A program made the translations under genes and the position numbers. Below are positions 56,499 through 64,000 of a stretch of 64,000 bases of DNA, one piece after another. The first letter of the stretch is position 1. Every line of letters begins with the position of its first letter. The DNA comes from Geomonas propionica (GTDB taxonomy: Bacteria > Desulfobacterota > Desulfuromonadia > Geobacterales > Geobacteraceae). Location of the stretch: the NCBI RefSeq assembly GCF_016458235.1, contig NZ_JAEMHK010000013.1, positions 62,001-126,000 of the forward strand. Reading direction: 5' to 3'. The notes under the pieces are model-generated. The model was not told the origin of the DNA and did no database searches. It saw nothing but the letters and a program-made list of their open reading frames with translations.

Positions 56499-56508
56499 CG
56501 CGCAGTGC

Positions 56509-56559
56509 AAACGGAGCGCGTTGCCCGGCTTTCTTACCGGGTGACGCGCTCCCGTTTTT
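56509..56559 (+). terminator. Terminator between the two asd genes
   Basis: AAACGGAGCGCGT pairs with ACGCGCTCCCGTTT (one bulge), enclosing an inner CCCGG/CCGGG stem, followed by a T-run. The GAGGAG site of the second asd gene follows at once, so expression downstream may depend on read-through. Confidence 0.75.
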
Positions 56560-56581
56560 GTCTTGAGGAGATGTAACGAGT

Positions 56582-57601
56582 ATGAAGAAAACGTGGAATG
56601 TAGCAGTGGTGGGCGCGACCGGCGCGGTGGGAACCCAGATGATCGAGTGCCTAGAGGAGCGCAGCTTCCCGGTGGGCCAGATCAAGTTCCTCGCCAGCGC
56701 GAGAAGCGCGGGACAGGTACTGGAGTTCAACGGCAAGCCGGTGCCGGTGGAGGAGTTGACGCACGACTCCTTCGAAGGCGTCGATATCGCCCTCTTCTCC
56801 GCGGGCGGGGCGCGCTCCGATGAGTTCTGTCCTTCCGCGGCCAAGGCGGGAGCCGTCTGCATCGACAATTCCAGCGCCTGGCGCATGGACAAGGATGTGC
56901 CGCTGGTGGTTCCCGAGGTGAATCCGCATGCCATCGCTGGCTACAAGAAAAAGGGGATCATCGCGAACCCGAATTGCTCCACCATTCAGATGGTGGTGGC
57001 GCTGAAGCCGTTGCATGACTTCGGCACCATCAAGAGGATCGTGGTCTCCACCTATCAGGCAGTATCCGGCACCGGCAACAAGGCGATCGAAGAGCTACGC
57101 GCTCAGACCGTCGATCTCCTGAACGGCCGTCCCCCCAAAAACGAGATCTACCCGCACCGCATCTCTTTCAACTGCCTGCCGCAGATCGATTCTTTCTGCG
57201 ATAACGGCTACACCAAGGAAGAGATGAAGATGGTGAACGAGACCAGGAAGATCATGGAGGCGGACATCGCCACCACCGCGACCTGCGTCCGTGTTCCGGT
57301 CTTTTACGGCCACTCTGAGTCGGTGAACATCGAGACCGAGAAGAAGATCACGGTCGCTCAGGCGCGCGAACTCCTGGAGGATGCACCGGGCGTGGAACTG
57401 GTGGATAACCCGGCCAACGGCGAGTATCCGATGGCCATGGACGTGGCCGGTGAGGACCTGACCCTGGTTGGTCGCATCCGCGAGGACGCGAGCATCAAAA
57501 ACGGCCTGAACCTCTGGATCGTCGCCGACAACCTCAGAAAGGGCGCCGCCACCAACGCCGTGCAGATCGCCGAGATCCTGGTGGAGAAATATCTGAAGTA
57601 G
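56582..57601 (+). CDS. Aspartate-semialdehyde dehydrogenase, second (Gram-positive/common) type
   Basis: 339 residues with VVGATGAVGTQMIECLEER at the N-terminus, catalytic Cys132 in IANPNCSTIQMV and the AVSGTGNKAIEEL loop. This is the common Asd type, distinct from the neighbouring E. coli type. It may run the same step under other conditions or a related reaction. Start ATG 56582 follows GAGGAG with a long spacer. Confidence 0.93.
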   Translation: MKKTWNVAVVGATGAVGTQMIECLEERSFPVGQIKFLASARSAGQVLEFNGKPVPVEELTHDSFEGVDIALFSAGGARSDEFCPSAAKAGAVCIDNSSAWRMDKDVPLVVPEVNPHAIAGYKKKGIIANPNCSTIQMVVALKPLHDFGTIKRIVVSTYQAVSGTGNKAIEELRAQTVDLLNGRPPKNEIYPHRISFNCLPQIDSFCDNGYTKEEMKMVNETRKIMEADIATTATCVRVPVFYGHSESVNIETEKKITVAQARELLEDAPGVELVDNPANGEYPMAMDVAGEDLTLVGRIREDASIKNGLNLWIVADNLRKGAATNAVQIAEILVEKYLK

Positions 57602-57605
57602 GGTT

Positions 57606-57718
57606 CACACTCCCTCGCCCTCCGGGAGAGGGCCGGGGTGAGGGCGCTGCAATAGGCGTTTACTCCCTTCGTGGCGACGCCCTCACCCCCAGCCCCTCTC
57701 CCTGTGGGCGAGGGGAGC
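57606..57718. repeat. Large GC-rich inverted repeat upstream of truA
   Basis: GAGAGGGCCGGGGTGAGGGC at 57626-57645 is complemented, with few changes, by CGCCCTCACCCCCAGCCCCT starting at 57678. Outer CCCTCGCCC/GGGCGAGGG also pair. It looks like a dispersed palindromic unit. Confidence 0.7.
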
Positions 57719-57745
57719 CTGTGGACGGCAGTACCTAATCAAACT

Positions 57746-58498
57746 ATGCGCAACATCAAACTGATCATAGAATACGACGGCACCGCCTACTCCGGGTGGC
57801 AGGTGCAGCCCAACGGGCTGACTATCCAGGAGGTCATTGAACAGGCGCTGGCCAAGATGCTCGGGGAGCGCACCCCCCTGCATGGCTCCGGCCGCACCGA
57901 CGCGGGCGTGCACGCCCGCGGTATGGTCGCCTGCTTCAAGACCGCGCGGACCATGCCGCTACGCGCCTTCCGCGAGGGGCTGAACTGCCTGCTCCCGGGA
58001 GACATCGCGGTACGCGAAGCTCACGAGGTGCCGCTCGACTTCCACCCGCGCTTTGACGCGCAGGCGAAGCACTACCGCTACACCATGCTGCTTGACGACC
58101 TCCGCTCGCCGCTGGTGCGCCACACTGCCTGGCGCGTCAGGGGAAAGCTCGATATCGAGGCGATGCGCGCTGCCTGCCGGCTCTTCGTAGGGGAGCACGA
58201 CTTCGCCGCCTTCCGTGCCACCAACTGCGCCGCCAAGACCACCGTGCGCCGTATCTTCAGCATGGAACTGGTGCAGGAGGGGCGCCTGCTGCACCTCGAC
58301 ATCAACGGCAGCGGCTTCCTGAAGAACATGGTGCGCATCATCACGGGAACGCTCATCGAAGTGGGGCACGGCAAGATGAGCGCGGCCGACGTGGCGCGCC
58401 TACTCAAGGGGGGCGACCGGCAGCACGCAGGAATGACTGTGCCCCCCCAGGGACTCTGTCTCATGCAGGTTTTCTACCCGGCACAGAGCGGAGAATGA
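57746..58498 (+). CDS. truA: tRNA pseudouridine synthase A
   Basis: 250 residues from ATG 57746 (RNIKLIIEYDGTAYSGWQVQP follows, the family start). The catalytic Asp is in GSGRTDAGVHA, and FLKNMVRIITGTLIEVG is the C-terminal motif. It modifies U38-40 in tRNA anticodon stems. The frame is open upstream to 57671 but that part lies in a repeat. The Shine-Dalgarno site is weak. Confidence 0.94.
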   Translation: MRNIKLIIEYDGTAYSGWQVQPNGLTIQEVIEQALAKMLGERTPLHGSGRTDAGVHARGMVACFKTARTMPLRAFREGLNCLLPGDIAVREAHEVPLDFHPRFDAQAKHYRYTMLLDDLRSPLVRHTAWRVRGKLDIEAMRAACRLFVGEHDFAAFRATNCAAKTTVRRIFSMELVQEGRLLHLDINGSGFLKNMVRIITGTLIEVGHGKMSAADVARLLKGGDRQHAGMTVPPQGLCLMQVFYPAQSGE

Positions 58499-58541
58499 TG
58501 CCGCTTTAATAATGCTTTAATTCAGTCCCCGGTTTTTTGTC

Positions 58542-58570
58542 TTGACATGAGCGGACGAATCGATTAAATT
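58542..58570 (+). promoter_or_regulatory. Promoter of rplM-rpsI
   Basis: TTGACA at 58542-58547, 17-nt spacer, TAAATT at 58565-58570; leader about 45 nt. Confidence 0.7.
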
Positions 58571-58621
58571 CTCAATCTTCTGTAAGTTAATGTGCTAATT
58601 CCAGATAGCTGTGAGGTTTCA

Positions 58622-59050
58622 ATGAAGACGCAAGTTGCCAAAAAAGAAGAAGTTACCAGGGATTGGTACCTGGTTGATGTGGATAGCAAGGTGCTCGGCC
58701 GTGTCGCGACTGAAATCGCCAACGTGCTGCGCGGCAAGAACAAGCCGACCTTCACCCCGAGCGTTGATACTGGCGACTTCGTCATTGTCGTGAACGCGGA
58801 GAAGATTGCCCTGACCGGCAATAAGTTTGCTGCCAAGACCTACTACAGCCATTCTTCGTTCCCGGGCGGGCTGAAAGAGATTTCTGCAGCCAAGCTCATC
58901 GACAAGAAGCCGGAAGAGCTGCTCAAGAAAGCTGTCAAAGGCATGTTGCCGAAAAACAAGCTTGCACGCCACATGCTTAAGAAGCTGAAGATCTACAGCG
59001 GCGGTGCGCATCCCCACGCGGCTCAGAATCCGAAGAGTCTGAACATTTAA
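58622..59050 (+). CDS. rplM: 50S ribosomal protein L13
   Basis: 142 residues from ATG 58622 (GAGGTTT upstream). [19 protein letters not shown] and [26 protein letters not shown] are diagnostic L13 motifs. It is co-transcribed with rpsI (22 nt gap), the usual L13-S9 operon. Confidence 0.97.
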   Translation: MKTQVAKKEEVTRDWYLVDVDSKVLGRVATEIANVLRGKNKPTFTPSVDTGDFVIVVNAEKIALTGNKFAAKTYYSHSSFPGGLKEISAAKLIDKKPEELLKKAVKGMLPKNKLARHMLKKLKIYSGGAHPHAAQNPKSLNI

Positions 59051-59072
59051 TTCGTTCATCAGGAGATAGAAA

Positions 59073-59462
59073 ATGGCAGTCAGCTTTTACGCAACTGGGA
59101 AAAGGAAGTCGTCCATCGCCAGGGTTTGGATCAAGCCGGGCAACGGCGAGATCGTTGTAAATACCAAGACTCTTGACAGCTACTTCGGCCGCGAGACCTC
59201 CAAGATGGTGGTCATGCAGCCCCTCGAGCTGACCGAGAATGTCGGCAAGTTCGACATCTTCTGCACCGTTAAGGGCGGTGGCGACTCCGGCCAGGCCGGC
59301 GCCATCAAGCACGGCATCACCAAGGCCCTCATCGAGGCCGATGCCGATCTGCGCGGCACGCTGAAGAAGGCCGGGTTCATCACCCGCGACTCGCGCATCA
59401 AGGAAAGAAAGAAGTACGGCAAGAAGGCGGCACGCGCCAGCTTCCAGTTCTCCAAGCGTTAA
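59073..59462 (+). CDS. rpsI: 30S ribosomal protein S9
   Basis: 129 residues with [17 protein letters not shown] at the start and the basic tail [17 protein letters not shown] that reaches the P-site tRNA. It is the second gene of the L13-S9 operon, ended by a terminator at 59498-59528. Confidence 0.97.
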   Translation: MAVSFYATGKRKSSIARVWIKPGNGEIVVNTKTLDSYFGRETSKMVVMQPLELTENVGKFDIFCTVKGGGDSGQAGAIKHGITKALIEADADLRGTLKKAGFITRDSRIKERKKYGKKAARASFQFSKR

Positions 59463-59497
59463 TCCGCTGCTGGGAACAATTGCTGTCTCAGTATTGC

Positions 59498-59528
59498 AAA
59501 GGAGGAGCCCGTCAGGGTTCCTCCTTTT
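59498..59528 (+). terminator. Terminator after rpsI
   Basis: AAAGGAGGA 59498-59506 pairs with TCCTCCTTT 59519-59527 followed by T. Confidence 0.8.
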
Positions 59529-59535
59529 GCTGTTT

Positions 59536-59668
59536 CAAAAACCTTTAAACCGAAAACCATTGGCCACGGAGAAAATCTGAGGACATCTGAGGAAACTAAA
59601 ACCCAAAAAGGTTTGGTTCTCTCAGATCTTCTCAGATTTTCTCCGTGGCTAACGGTTTTAAGGTTTAG
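59536..59668. repeat. CCACGGAG palindromic repeat, copy B
   Basis: Arms 59553-59581 and 59631-59659 are reverse complements with 27 of 29 matches (AAAACC, GCCACGGAGAAAATCTGAG). The 49-bp centre contains CATCTGAGGAA and its partner CTCTCAGATC. Same unit as 60788-60903 and 22271-22385. Confidence 0.85.
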
Positions 59669-59742
59669 GGTGTCAAGACCGTAGGAGCTGTGCTAACATC
59701 AAACTCCTATTTCTTTCAGATGTAAGTAGAGGAGGACCCTTC

Positions 59743-60783
59743 ATGATCAAGGTTGCCATCGTCGGTGCCAGCGGCTATACCGGCGTCGAACTTATCCGTA
59801 TCCTGCATGCCCACCCCGAGGTCGCCGTCACCTGCGTCACCTCCGAGCAAAGCGCCGGCCGCCCGGTGAGCGATGTGTTCCCCTCCCTGCGCGGGCGCTG
59901 CGACCTCATCCTGGAACCCCTGGAGCCGGTCCGGGTCGCCGAGCAGGTGGACGTGGTCTTCACCGCGCTGCCGCACAAGGCCGCCATGGCGGTGGTGCCG
60001 ACCTTCCTGAAGATGGGCAAGGACGTGGTCGACCTCTCCGCGGACTACCGGCTGCACGACGCTGACGTCTACGGCCAGTGGTACGAGAAGCACCTGACCC
60101 CTGAGCTCCTCTCCCAGGCGGTCTACGGTCTGCCCGAGCTGCGTCGCGACAAGATCCGGGAAGCGAGCCTGATCGCCAACCCCGGCTGTTACCCGACCAG
60201 CGTCATCCTCGGTCTGGCTCCGCTTCTGAAGGGGAAGGTCATCGACCCTAAGAGCATCATCGTCGACGCGAAGTCGGGCACCTCCGGCGCCGGGCGCAGC
60301 GCCAAGGTGGACAACCTCTTCTGCGAGGTCAATGAAGGCTTCAAGGCTTACGGCGTGGGTGGCGTGCATCGCCACATCCCGGAGATCGAGCAGGAACTCT
60401 CGCTGCTGGCGGGTGATCCGCTTACTATCTCCTTCACCCCGCACCTGGTCCCCATGGACCGCGGCATCCTTTCCACCATTTATAGTGTGCCGACCGGGAA
60501 GGTGAGGGCGGCGGAGCTGATTACGCTGTACGAGACCTTCTACGAGGGCGAGCCTTTTGTCAGGGTGCTTCCCGAAGGGGTGCTTCCGTCCACGGCGCAC
60601 GTCAGGGGTTCCAACTTCTGTGACATCGGCGTGGTGGTGGACGAAAGGACCGGCAGGGTCATCGTGGTTTCAGCCATCGACAACCTCGTCAAAGGCGCGT
60701 CCGGTCAGGCGGTGCAGAACATGAACCTCATGTGCGGCCTGCCCGAAACCCTGGGGCTCGATTTCCTGGGAATCTTCCCGTAA
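59743..60783 (+). CDS. argC: N-acetyl-gamma-glutamyl-phosphate reductase
   Basis: 346 residues with [15 protein letters not shown] at the start and the catalytic Cys149 in [10 protein letters not shown], plus [10 protein letters not shown] and the [11 protein letters not shown] segment. It reduces N-acetylglutamyl phosphate in arginine synthesis. GGAGGA precedes ATG 59743. No other arg gene is next to it; palindromic repeats lie on both sides. Confidence 0.96.
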   Translation: MIKVAIVGASGYTGVELIRILHAHPEVAVTCVTSEQSAGRPVSDVFPSLRGRCDLILEPLEPVRVAEQVDVVFTALPHKAAMAVVPTFLKMGKDVVDLSADYRLHDADVYGQWYEKHLTPELLSQAVYGLPELRRDKIREASLIANPGCYPTSVILGLAPLLKGKVIDPKSIIVDAKSGTSGAGRSAKVDNLFCEVNEGFKAYGVGGVHRHIPEIEQELSLLAGDPLTISFTPHLVPMDRGILSTIYSVPTGKVRAAELITLYETFYEGEPFVRVLPEGVLPSTAHVRGSNFCDIGVVVDERTGRVIVVSAIDNLVKGASGQAVQNMNLMCGLPETLGLDFLGIFP

Positions 60784-60787
60784 AGTC

Positions 60788-60903
60788 AAAACCATTGGCC
60801 ACGGAGAAAATCTGAGGACATCTGAGGAAGCCTAAAACCCAAAAAGGTTTGGTTCTCTCAGATTTTCTCTGAAGTTCTCCGTGGCTAACGGTTTTAAGGT
60901 TTT
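60788..60903. repeat. CCACGGAG palindromic repeat, copy C, abutting the YgiQ gene
   Basis: Left arm 60788-60816 equals that of copy B; the right arm 60857-60895 has an 8-nt insertion. The unit fills the whole argC-YgiQ gap and its tail TTTTAAGGTTTTT supplies AAGG 5 nt before the YgiQ ATG. Confidence 0.85.
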
Positions 60904-60904
60904 T

Positions 60905-62710
60905 ATGAAACACGCACGACCCAAGCAGTCCTCCGCACGTTTTCTCCCCATCTCCCTCTCCGAAGTAAAGGCACGCGGCTGGAATGAGCTCGACGTCATC
61001 TTCGTCTCCGGCGACGCCTACGTGGATCACCCCTCTTTCGGTGTGCCGCTCCTGGCTCGACTCCTGGAAGCGAAGGGGCTCCGGGTCGGCATCATCCCGC
61101 AGCCGGACTGGCGCAGCAAGGAGCCTTTCATGGCGCTCGGGCGTCCGCGCCTGTTCTTTGCCGTCGCCGCTGGGGCTATGGATTCGATGGTCGCGCACTA
61201 CACACCGGCCCGGAAGCTGCGCCGCGACGATGCCTACACTCCCGGTAACCACCACGGAGCACGCCCCAATCGCGCCACTATCATCTACACCTCGCGCCTC
61301 AAGGAGGCCTATCGCGACGTGCCGGTGGTGATCGGCGGCATCGAGGCGAGCCTCCGCCGCTTCGCCCATTATGATTTCTGGGAAGACAAGGTGCGCCGCT
61401 CCGCGCTCTTCGATGCCAAGGCCGACCTGCTCATCTACGGCATGGGGGAGAATCCGCTCCTGGAGCTGGTGCAGCGGCTGCAAAAAGGCGAGGCTTTCGC
61501 TTCCATCCGCGATATCCGAGGCACGGTTTATCCCACGTCCACCGCGCCGGAGCCGGCCGACGACGTCGTGGAACTGCCGAGTTACGAGGAGGTCGCCGCC
61601 GACAAGGCCGCCTATGCCCAGTCGTTTCGGCTGCTGTCGGGGGAGCAGAATCCCGGCTGCGCCAAAACCGTCATCCAGCGCCACGCCCAGCGCTACCTGG
61701 TCTGCAACCCTCCGGCGTGGCCGCTTGACCGGCAGGCGCTGGACGCCATTTACGCGCTCCCCTTCGTGAAGGCGCCGCACCCGAGCTACAAGGAAGCCAT
61801 CCCGGCCTACGAGCAGATCCGCAACTCGATTACCACGCACCGCGGTTGCTTCGGCGGCTGCGCCTTCTGCGCCATCACCCATCACCAGGGCAAGACCATC
61901 CAGTCGCGCAGCGAAGGGAGCGTGCTTAAGGAACTGGAGCGGCTGGCGGAGCTCCCCTGGTTCCGCGGCAGCGTGAGCGACCTGGGCGGCCCGACCGCTA
62001 ACATGTTCGGCCTTTCCTGCGGCAATGCTGAGGCAGGTGCGAAGTGCCGCCGGGACAGTTGTCTCTTTCCCAAGATCTGCAAGAACCTGGTCACCGACGA
62101 TGCCGACAGTTCCCGGCTCTTGGCCAAGGCGCGCCGCGTCTCGGGGGTGAAGCACGTCGCGGTTTCCTCGGGGGTGCGCTATGACCTGATGGAGCGCCAA
62201 CCCCGCTACCTGCGCGAGTTGGTCTCGCACCACGTGAGCGGCCTTTTGAAAGTGGCCCCGGAGCACCTCACCGATCGGGTCACATCGGTGATGCGCAAGC
62301 CCGGCCACGACTGTTTCGACCGTTTCAGGGATTCCTTCCAAAAGGAGAGCGCCAAGGCGGGCAAGAAGCAGTACATCGTGCCGTATTTCATCTCCGGGCA
62401 CCCCGGCTGCACGCTGTCGGACATGGTGGATCTCGCGCTGATGCTGAAGCGGTGGGGCATGCGGGTCGAGCAGGTGCAGGATTTCACGCCCACGCCGGGG
62501 ACGCTGTCCACCTGCATCTATCACACGGGTGTCGATCCCTTTACCGGGGAGAAGGTCTACGTGGCGCGGACGGATAAGGAAAAGGGGCTGCAGAAGTCGC
62601 TGCTTCTGTATCACGTGCCGGAGGAAAGAAAGAATTGCCTGGCCGCGCTCAAGGAATGCGGCCGAGAGGATGCCGCGGCTGAATTGTTCGGGCAGAACAA
62701 CAGGAGGTAG
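60905..62710 (+). CDS. YgiQ family radical SAM protein
   Basis: 601 residues from ATG 60905; an in-frame GTG at 60881 lies inside the repeat. An N-terminal domain ([16 protein letters not shown]) is followed by the radical SAM motif [10 protein letters not shown] near residue 320 and an extended C-terminal part with [11 protein letters not shown]. Length and motifs match the UPF0313/YgiQ family, whose reaction is unknown. The stop is 2 nt before the next gene. Confidence 0.9.
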   Translation: MKHARPKQSSARFLPISLSEVKARGWNELDVIFVSGDAYVDHPSFGVPLLARLLEAKGLRVGIIPQPDWRSKEPFMALGRPRLFFAVAAGAMDSMVAHYTPARKLRRDDAYTPGNHHGARPNRATIIYTSRLKEAYRDVPVVIGGIEASLRRFAHYDFWEDKVRRSALFDAKADLLIYGMGENPLLELVQRLQKGEAFASIRDIRGTVYPTSTAPEPADDVVELPSYEEVAADKAAYAQSFRLLSGEQNPGCAKTVIQRHAQRYLVCNPPAWPLDRQALDAIYALPFVKAPHPSYKEAIPAYEQIRNSITTHRGCFGGCAFCAITHHQGKTIQSRSEGSVLKELERLAELPWFRGSVSDLGGPTANMFGLSCGNAEAGAKCRRDSCLFPKICKNLVTDDADSSRLLAKARRVSGVKHVAVSSGVRYDLMERQPRYLRELVSHHVSGLLKVAPEHLTDRVTSVMRKPGHDCFDRFRDSFQKESAKAGKKQYIVPYFISGHPGCTLSDMVDLALMLKRWGMRVEQVQDFTPTPGTLSTCIYHTGVDPFTGEKVYVARTDKEKGLQKSLLLYHVPEERKNCLAALKECGREDAAAELFGQNNRR

Positions 62711-62712
62711 CC

Positions 62713-63012
62713 ATGCATTATCTGTTGCTGTATGAAGTCGCTCCGGATTACCTGGAGCGCAGGGGCGAGTTCCGCGCCGAGCATCTTGCCTTGGCCTGGG
62801 AGTCGGCGGCGCGCAGCGAGTTGATTCTCGGTGGCGCACTCACGGATCCCGCCGATGGCGCCGTTCTCCCCTTTAAGGCGGATTCGCCGGAAGTGCCGAA
62901 AGCCTTCGCCGAGGCCGATCCGTATGTCCTGAACGGGCTGGTGGCGAAGTGGACGGTGCGCGGCTGGCATACCGTGGTCGGCGACTTGGCGCACGCACCG
63001 GTCCATCCGTAG
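62713..63012 (+). CDS. YciI-like protein
   Basis: 99 residues of the YciI/dimeric ferredoxin-like fold: HYLLLYEVAPDYLERRGEFRAEHLALA with His/Asp pair, GGALTDPADGAVLPFKAD and DPYVLNGLV. GGAGG in the YgiQ 3' end precedes ATG 62713. Function is not known; members may be enzymes or small-molecule binders. Confidence 0.88.
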   Translation: MHYLLLYEVAPDYLERRGEFRAEHLALAWESAARSELILGGALTDPADGAVLPFKADSPEVPKAFAEADPYVLNGLVAKWTVRGWHTVVGDLAHAPVHP

Positions 63013-63020
63013 CTCTTTCG

Positions 63021-63302
63021 TTAGAGAAGTCGCGGCAGGAAAGGTCCGGCTGGGTGTGCGGCAAGCGCGGCGTTACTCTTCTCGGTGACGCCCGCCGATC
63101 TCATCTGCAGTTCGGCGGCTTCGAGAGCCTCCGCCAGGGCGGATTCCCCTTTGGCGAGCTCGAACCCGCTCCCCCGGCGCACAAGGTAATCCATGCCGTC
63201 CCCTTTGGTGAGCCAGACGGTCCCGGTGAGACAGCGTAACGTGAGACCGAACGGGCCACCGGTCAGGCTCAACAGTTCCCCTTTTTCAAGCGAGCATTCC
63301 AT
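63021..63302 (-). CDS. DUF2917 family protein
   Basis: 93 residues with CSLEKGELLSLTGGPFGLTLRCLTGTVWLTKGDGMDYLVRRGSGF, a cupin-like small beta domain typical of DUF2917 (the segment here is split only for reading). GGGAGG precedes its ATG. It is convergent to the YciI gene, 8 nt apart. Function unknown. Confidence 0.75.
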   Translation of the reverse strand: MECSLEKGELLSLTGGPFGLTLRCLTGTVWLTKGDGMDYLVRRGSGFELAKGESALAEALEAAELQMRSAGVTEKSNAALAAHPAGPFLPRLL

Positions 63303-63681
63303 AACGTCCTCCCTTTGTTGTAGGTGAGTCCACTATAGCCGTGCTCCATCTATGAGTACAGACACAGGAAATGTGATTTGCAGCCATGACAATTGCGGGA
63401 AACTGCCACTGTCGCTGCTGCAAACGGGGGCAACTGTACCTGTTGCTCCATGGAAAGGAAAGAATGTGGTTGCATTCCCCATGATGTCTTGCTATAGTCT
63501 CGGTTTCTTGCCGCACGGGGGCAGCCAGGGGCTAAGGCCTTTGGTTGAATCAAGGGTGATGGAAAAATAAATTCACACCCTGGAAAAAAGATGTTGACAG
63601 CAAGATCCTTTTGCTTTAGAACAGGGATTCGCTTCGCAACACAAGGCGCGCAGCGAGATGGTAGCGGATGGTATCGAATCA
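63303..63681. other. Intergenic region (379 bp) before the tRNA operon
   Basis: No supportable gene. The last 90 bp hold the tRNA promoter and leader; the rest is without clear repeats. Confidence 0.6.
63594..63622 (+). promoter_or_regulatory. tRNA operon promoter
   Basis: TTGACA at 63594-63599, 17-nt spacer, TAGAAC at 63617-63622, about 55 nt before the first tRNA. Confidence 0.7.
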
Positions 63682-63757
63682 GCTGGCGTAGCTCAATTGG
63701 TAGAGCAGCTGACTTGTAATCAGCAGGTTGCGGGTTCGAGTCCCATCGTCAGCTCCA
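63682..63757 (+). tRNA. tRNA-Thr (TGT)
   Basis: 76 nt including encoded CCA. Acceptor GCTGGCG pairs with CGTCAGC, T-arm GTTCGAGTC is normal, and the anticodon loop CTTGTAA gives TGT, reading ACA. Confidence 0.95.
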
Positions 63758-63789
63758 GATTGAAAAGTTAATAAGCACCACTTCTGTCT

Positions 63790-63874
63790 GGAGGGATTCC
63801 CGAGCGGCCAAAGGGAACAGACTGTAAATCTGTCGTCATCGACTTCGGAGGTTCGAATCCTCCTCCCTCCACCA
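63790..63874 (+). tRNA. tRNA-Tyr (GTA)
   Basis: 85 nt with a long variable arm and encoded CCA. Acceptor GGAGGGA pairs with TCCCTCC; anticodon loop ACTGTAAAT gives GTA. Confidence 0.95.
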
Positions 63875-63983
63875 TATAAACTTCAGATGAGATGAGCATC
63901 TGCTCAAATCAGGAGACTTAACGGTCGTTAGTACTGGTTGAGTGGAGCGCAAGTCGAGTCAAAAATCTTCGAGCAGGGAACCG

Positions 63984-64000
63984 GCGGGAATAGCTCAGTT
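63984..64000 (+). tRNA. tRNA-Gly, 5' part (cut by window end)
   Basis: GCGGGAATAGCTCAGTT is the start of a glycine tRNA. The order Thr-Tyr-Gly is that of the operon that leads to tufB in many bacteria, which probably continues to the right. Confidence 0.7.

Noticed and set aside
60728..62839. A 703-codon open frame on the minus strand
   Set aside because: Antisense to the YgiQ gene; no motif, composition typical of a reverse-strand shadow.

Overview
This is a GC-rich bacterial chromosome segment that most resembles Geobacteraceae (Geobacter, Geomonas or Citrifermentans type). I base this on the gene order lptC-lptA-lptB-rpoN-hpf-hprK-rapZ-EIIA-HPr-EI, hopanoid-tailoring genes, the heptose and fucose sugar-nucleotide genes, a class I fumarase and a short FadL/lipase locus. 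No phage, plasmid, CRISPR or classical transposase gene is visible.

Layout. 1-6.4 kb: surface-sugar genes (UDP-glucuronate epimerase, hldE, gmd, fcl), interrupted by a four-helix-bundle gene inside perfect inverted repeats, and closed by a strong terminator. 6.5-15.2 kb: LPS export (lptCAB), sigma-54, hibernation factor, and a regulatory PTS (HprK, RapZ, EIIA, HPr, EI) without any sugar permease. 15.2-19 kb: nucleosidase plus hopanoid tailoring (hpnJ, hpnK, small DMT transporter). 19-26.4 kb: DUF3108 protein, asnS, a PDZ and a thioredoxin-fold secreted protein, an HD-GYP regulator, an HTH protein, a CheX-like protein and fumarase. 26.5-31.7 kb: a VolA-like surface lipase and FadL, plus small genes. 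31.9-37.6 kb: ubiE/menG, a CdaA-YbbR fusion, a LysM-NlpC/P60 hydrolase, a radical-SAM/TPR protein and an NrfJ-like lipoprotein. 37.6-46.4 kb (minus strand): AsmA-like protein, NtrY-like kinase, lpxC, UbiB kinase, phasin-like protein. 46.5-53.7 kb: orphan GspE/PilB ATPase, msrA, hybrid kinase, glgC, ChaN-PDZ lipoprotein. 54.1-63.3 kb: leuB, two unlike asd genes, truA, rplM-rpsI, argC, YgiQ and small genes. The right edge is a tRNA operon (Thr, Tyr, start of Gly).

Much of the cell-envelope work is linked: LptCAB export lipid A made through LpxC; HldE, Gmd and Fcl supply its sugars; hopanoids and the NlpC/P60 and CdaA proteins act on membrane and wall. UbiE and UbiB serve quinone synthesis.

The most unusual signal lies between genes. 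(1) Three intergenic elements have inverted arms built from 7-nt repeats; the intact one carries the four-helix-bundle gene. (2) Five genes run, right at their stop codon, into tandem 6-nt tracts that precede intrinsic terminators. (3) A palindromic repeat of about 120 bp occurs three times, and one copy appears to supply the ribosome binding site of the next gene. (4) Several smaller hairpin families are dispersed. The lipase gene seems to have a frameshift in its signal peptide.

Gene starts were chosen from Shine-Dalgarno sites and signal peptides. Family names come from motif recognition, not from database searches.
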